A DNA stretch of 64,000 bases from Proteles cristata cristata (taxonomy: Eukaryota > Chordata > Mammalia > Carnivora > Hyaenidae). The notes under the pieces are model-generated. The model searched no databases. It had not been told where the DNA came from and saw only the letters and a list, made by a program, of their open reading frames with translations. Shown here piece by piece: positions 62,165 through 64,000 of the stretch. A program made the position numbers and the translations under genes. How positions within the stretch are numbered: the first letter of the stretch is position 1; each line of letters opens with the position of its first letter. The stretch spans positions 50,933 through 114,932 of the forward strand of contig JAESUZ010002719.1 in NCBI GenBank assembly GCA_017311185.1. Direction: 5' to 3'.

Positions 62165-62370
62165 GGGTGACTGACTTGGCACCAGCGCACCAATGATGGC
62201 AGCTCTTGGGCCGTCGGGTGCTGCTCTAAGTCCGCCGCGGGCTAACTCACCTAATCCTCATGAGAACCCTGTGAGATGGGTCCCCGGACCCCCTGTGCAG
62301 ATGGGAGGGCTGAGGGGCACGGCCAGTGACAGAGGTGGGGTGTAGCCTCACTCACGCCCCGCTGCCCCTC
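62165..62370 (+). repeat. MIR
   Basis: AACTCACCTAATCCTCATGAG, CCTGTGAGATGGG, GCAGATGGGAGGGCTGAGG and GTGACAGAGGTGGGGTG follow MIR order. Confidence 0.65.
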
Positions 62371-62798
62371 ACCCCTCCAGCCCTCACTGAGCGCAAAGGC
62401 TTGAGACCTGTCTTCCCTGCACCATCTTTAATTTTTCGAGCTTACGAGGCATTCGATTCCACCCACACACCGGTGACTCCCAAACGTCTGTTTCCAGGCC
62501 CAACCTTCCTGCAGCCTACACTCCTTTATCCAACTGTCTACACAACATCTCCCCTTGGAACCTGAATGAGCATCTCAAAAATCCCAGGTCCGAAGCAGAA
62601 CCCTTGTTACTGCCCCCTGATCCGTTTGTCCCCACCGCACCCCTTCCTTCGTGCAAATGCCACGATCGTCCCTGCAGGCACCAAAGAGAAGCCCAGAGGT
62701 CAGCTTTGGGACCCTCTGTCCTCACTCCACCGTCCCCCCGCGGACAGTCATTCCCTCTCAGGCTTCCCGCTGCTCCCAGCTGCCCCTTCTGGGCTCTT
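62371..62798. other. Old repeat-like DNA, not named
   Basis: CCAACTGTCTACACAACATC, then TGAATGAGCATCTCAAAAATCCC and AAGCAGAACCC, resembles a known old interspersed repeat whose name I cannot fix. Confidence 0.3.
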
Positions 62799-62799
62799 C

Positions 62800-63023
62800 T
62801 TTTTTTTTTTTTTTTTTTTTAATGTTTTATTTATTTTTAGAGAGAGAGACAGCGTGAGCAGGGGAGGGTCAGAGAGAGAGGGAGTCACAGACTCTGAAAT
62901 AGGCTCCAGGCTCTGAGTTGGCAGTCAGCACAGAGCCCGATGCGGGGCTCGAACCCACGAATCATGAGATCACAACCCGAGCCGAAGTCGGACGCTCAAC
63001 TGACTGAGCCACCCAGGCGCCCC
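62800..63023 (-). mobile_element. Felid SINE, younger-type
   Basis: Long T tail at 62,800-62,820, body with GAGTTGGCAGTCAGCACAGA, end ACTGAGCCACCCAGGCGCCCC. Confidence 0.94.
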
Positions 63024-63159
63024 ATTTATCTATTTTTGACGTAGGCTTCATGCCCAGCACGGAGTGCAACATGGGGCTTGAACTCCCAACCCTGAGATCA
63101 AGCCCTGAGCTGAGATCAAGAGTCGGATGCTTAACCCACTGAGCCACCCAGGAGCCCCA
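63024..63159 (-). mobile_element. Older carnivore SINE, adjacent
   Basis: GAACTCCCAACCCTGAGATC and CTTAACCCACTGAGCCACCC: the tRNA-like part of an older SINE directly abutting the previous copy. The younger copy inserted at or near its A-rich tail. Confidence 0.8.
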
Positions 63160-64000
63160 AGATTAAAACCTTCCGATCAGCCAAAGACAGCACTAGGAGA
63201 GCGATCAGGGAGCTGCGGAGGGGGGTTTCCCTGCACATGTAAATCCAACACAAAACCTAATTGTAGAATATATTTTTAAAAGTTTTCTAGAAATCAATAA
63301 GGAAAGGCAAACCATCTGGCCGGCACTTCACATGGAGGGTGTCCAAGCCGCCAAGAACACGGAAGGCACTCAGTTCATTAGTCATCAGGGAACTGCCAGC
63401 ACAAAGCAACCCCATCCAGCGGCCCGTGTTCCCCTTAAGTGGCCGTGTGGGGACACCCAGAACGTGGGTGGGCATGAACACCGTCTATCCCGCTGGGTAC
63501 GCCGCCTGTGGCCCGGCCTGTGGCCCCGCGCTGCCGGGTATCTGCCCCGAGCCCCGCGTGGGTGCCACAGAGTCAGCACCCACTCGGGTGCCACCGAGGG
63601 TCCCGTGGGTGTGTGGACGGTGACGCACTTGCTCAACAGTGGCACACGGCTATGAGAACACACAGCTATGATACGCGCAATGCACACAGGACTCACGAAC
63701 CGAACGTTAGAGGGAGGGAGGGCGTACTGCACGAATGCTTTGTTTTTAGGTTCAAAACCCATGGGGTCAGCAGCGGGGCTAGGGGTCCACTCTGGGGACA
63801 GGGACTGAACAGGGGGCATGAGGGGCTCCTGGGTGCTGGTAACACAGTGCGTGCACTTTGTGAAAAGTGCTCAGGCTGCGTACTGCGGGTGCGCGCACCT
63901 GCCGCGTGAGCCTGATTCTCAAACACAAAGTCTTCATGGCTTGAAGAACAGTTGTAACAAACACACACCGGAAGCGTCTGACTGAAATACTCTCATGAAA
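63160..64000. other. Unassigned DNA at right edge
   Basis: No exon or clear repeat. I looked for RGS12 upstream coding sequence and found none. Confidence 0.5.

Noticed and set aside
1..64000. Novel bacterial or phage-like multi-gene system
   Set aside because: The DNA is mammalian; I found no ribosome binding sites, operons, arrays or integrases.

Overview
The window is nuclear DNA from a carnivore, almost certainly a cat (Felidae) or a close feliform. The evidence is about eighteen copies of the tRNA-derived felid SINE, whose head reads GGGGCGCCTGGGTGGCT, plus a carnivore L1, old MaLR-type LTRs, and L2/MIR remnants. Gene density and G+C are high, and all recognised genes are split by GT-AG introns. 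Most long open frames are therefore chance readings of G+C-rich DNA. I saw no bacterial-style operon, CRISPR array, prophage or other new multi-gene system.

Three genes lie head to tail on the minus strand, in the order known from human 4p16.3 (RGS12 - HGFAC - DOK7). From right to left: (1) RGS12, the 3' half, 14 coding exons from 44,745 to 25,275. These encode the RGS domain, two Ras-binding domains, the GoLoco motif and a C-terminus that is a PDZ ligand; the 5' exons with the PDZ and PTB domains lie beyond the right edge. (2) HGFAC, complete, 14 exons from 22,911 to 14,581. It encodes a secreted multidomain serine protease (fibronectin II, EGF, fibronectin I, EGF, kringle, trypsin). All splice phases close and the catalytic triad is intact, but the codon at the usual start position reads GTG. 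(3) DOK7, exons 1 and 2 only (6,652 to 6,482), in a CpG island; the rest lies beyond the left edge.

Layout: 1-6,481 DOK7 intron 2; 6,250-6,950 DOK7 CpG island; 6,653-14,490 intergenic, with two MaLR LTR copies in one orientation, a third inverted, a DNA transposon and a minisatellite; 14,500-22,911 HGFAC, whose intron 12 holds a 1.3-kb minisatellite made from copies of the exon 12 splice donor; 22,912-25,024 short HGFAC-RGS12 intergenic region; 25,025-44,745 RGS12 3' half with two alternative 3' ends; 44,746-64,000 RGS12 upstream intron sequence (inferred), rich in SINEs and L1.

The genes share neighbourhood rather than pathway. HGFAC is a plasma zymogen activated by thrombin that converts pro-HGF. 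RGS12 is a cytoplasmic G-protein and Ras/MAPK scaffold. DOK7 is a muscle adaptor that activates MuSK at the neuromuscular junction. The observations most worth checking are the altered HGFAC start codon, the splice-donor minisatellite, an HNF1-like site upstream of HGFAC, the two RGS12 3' ends, and a SINE 43 bp from an RGS12 exon.
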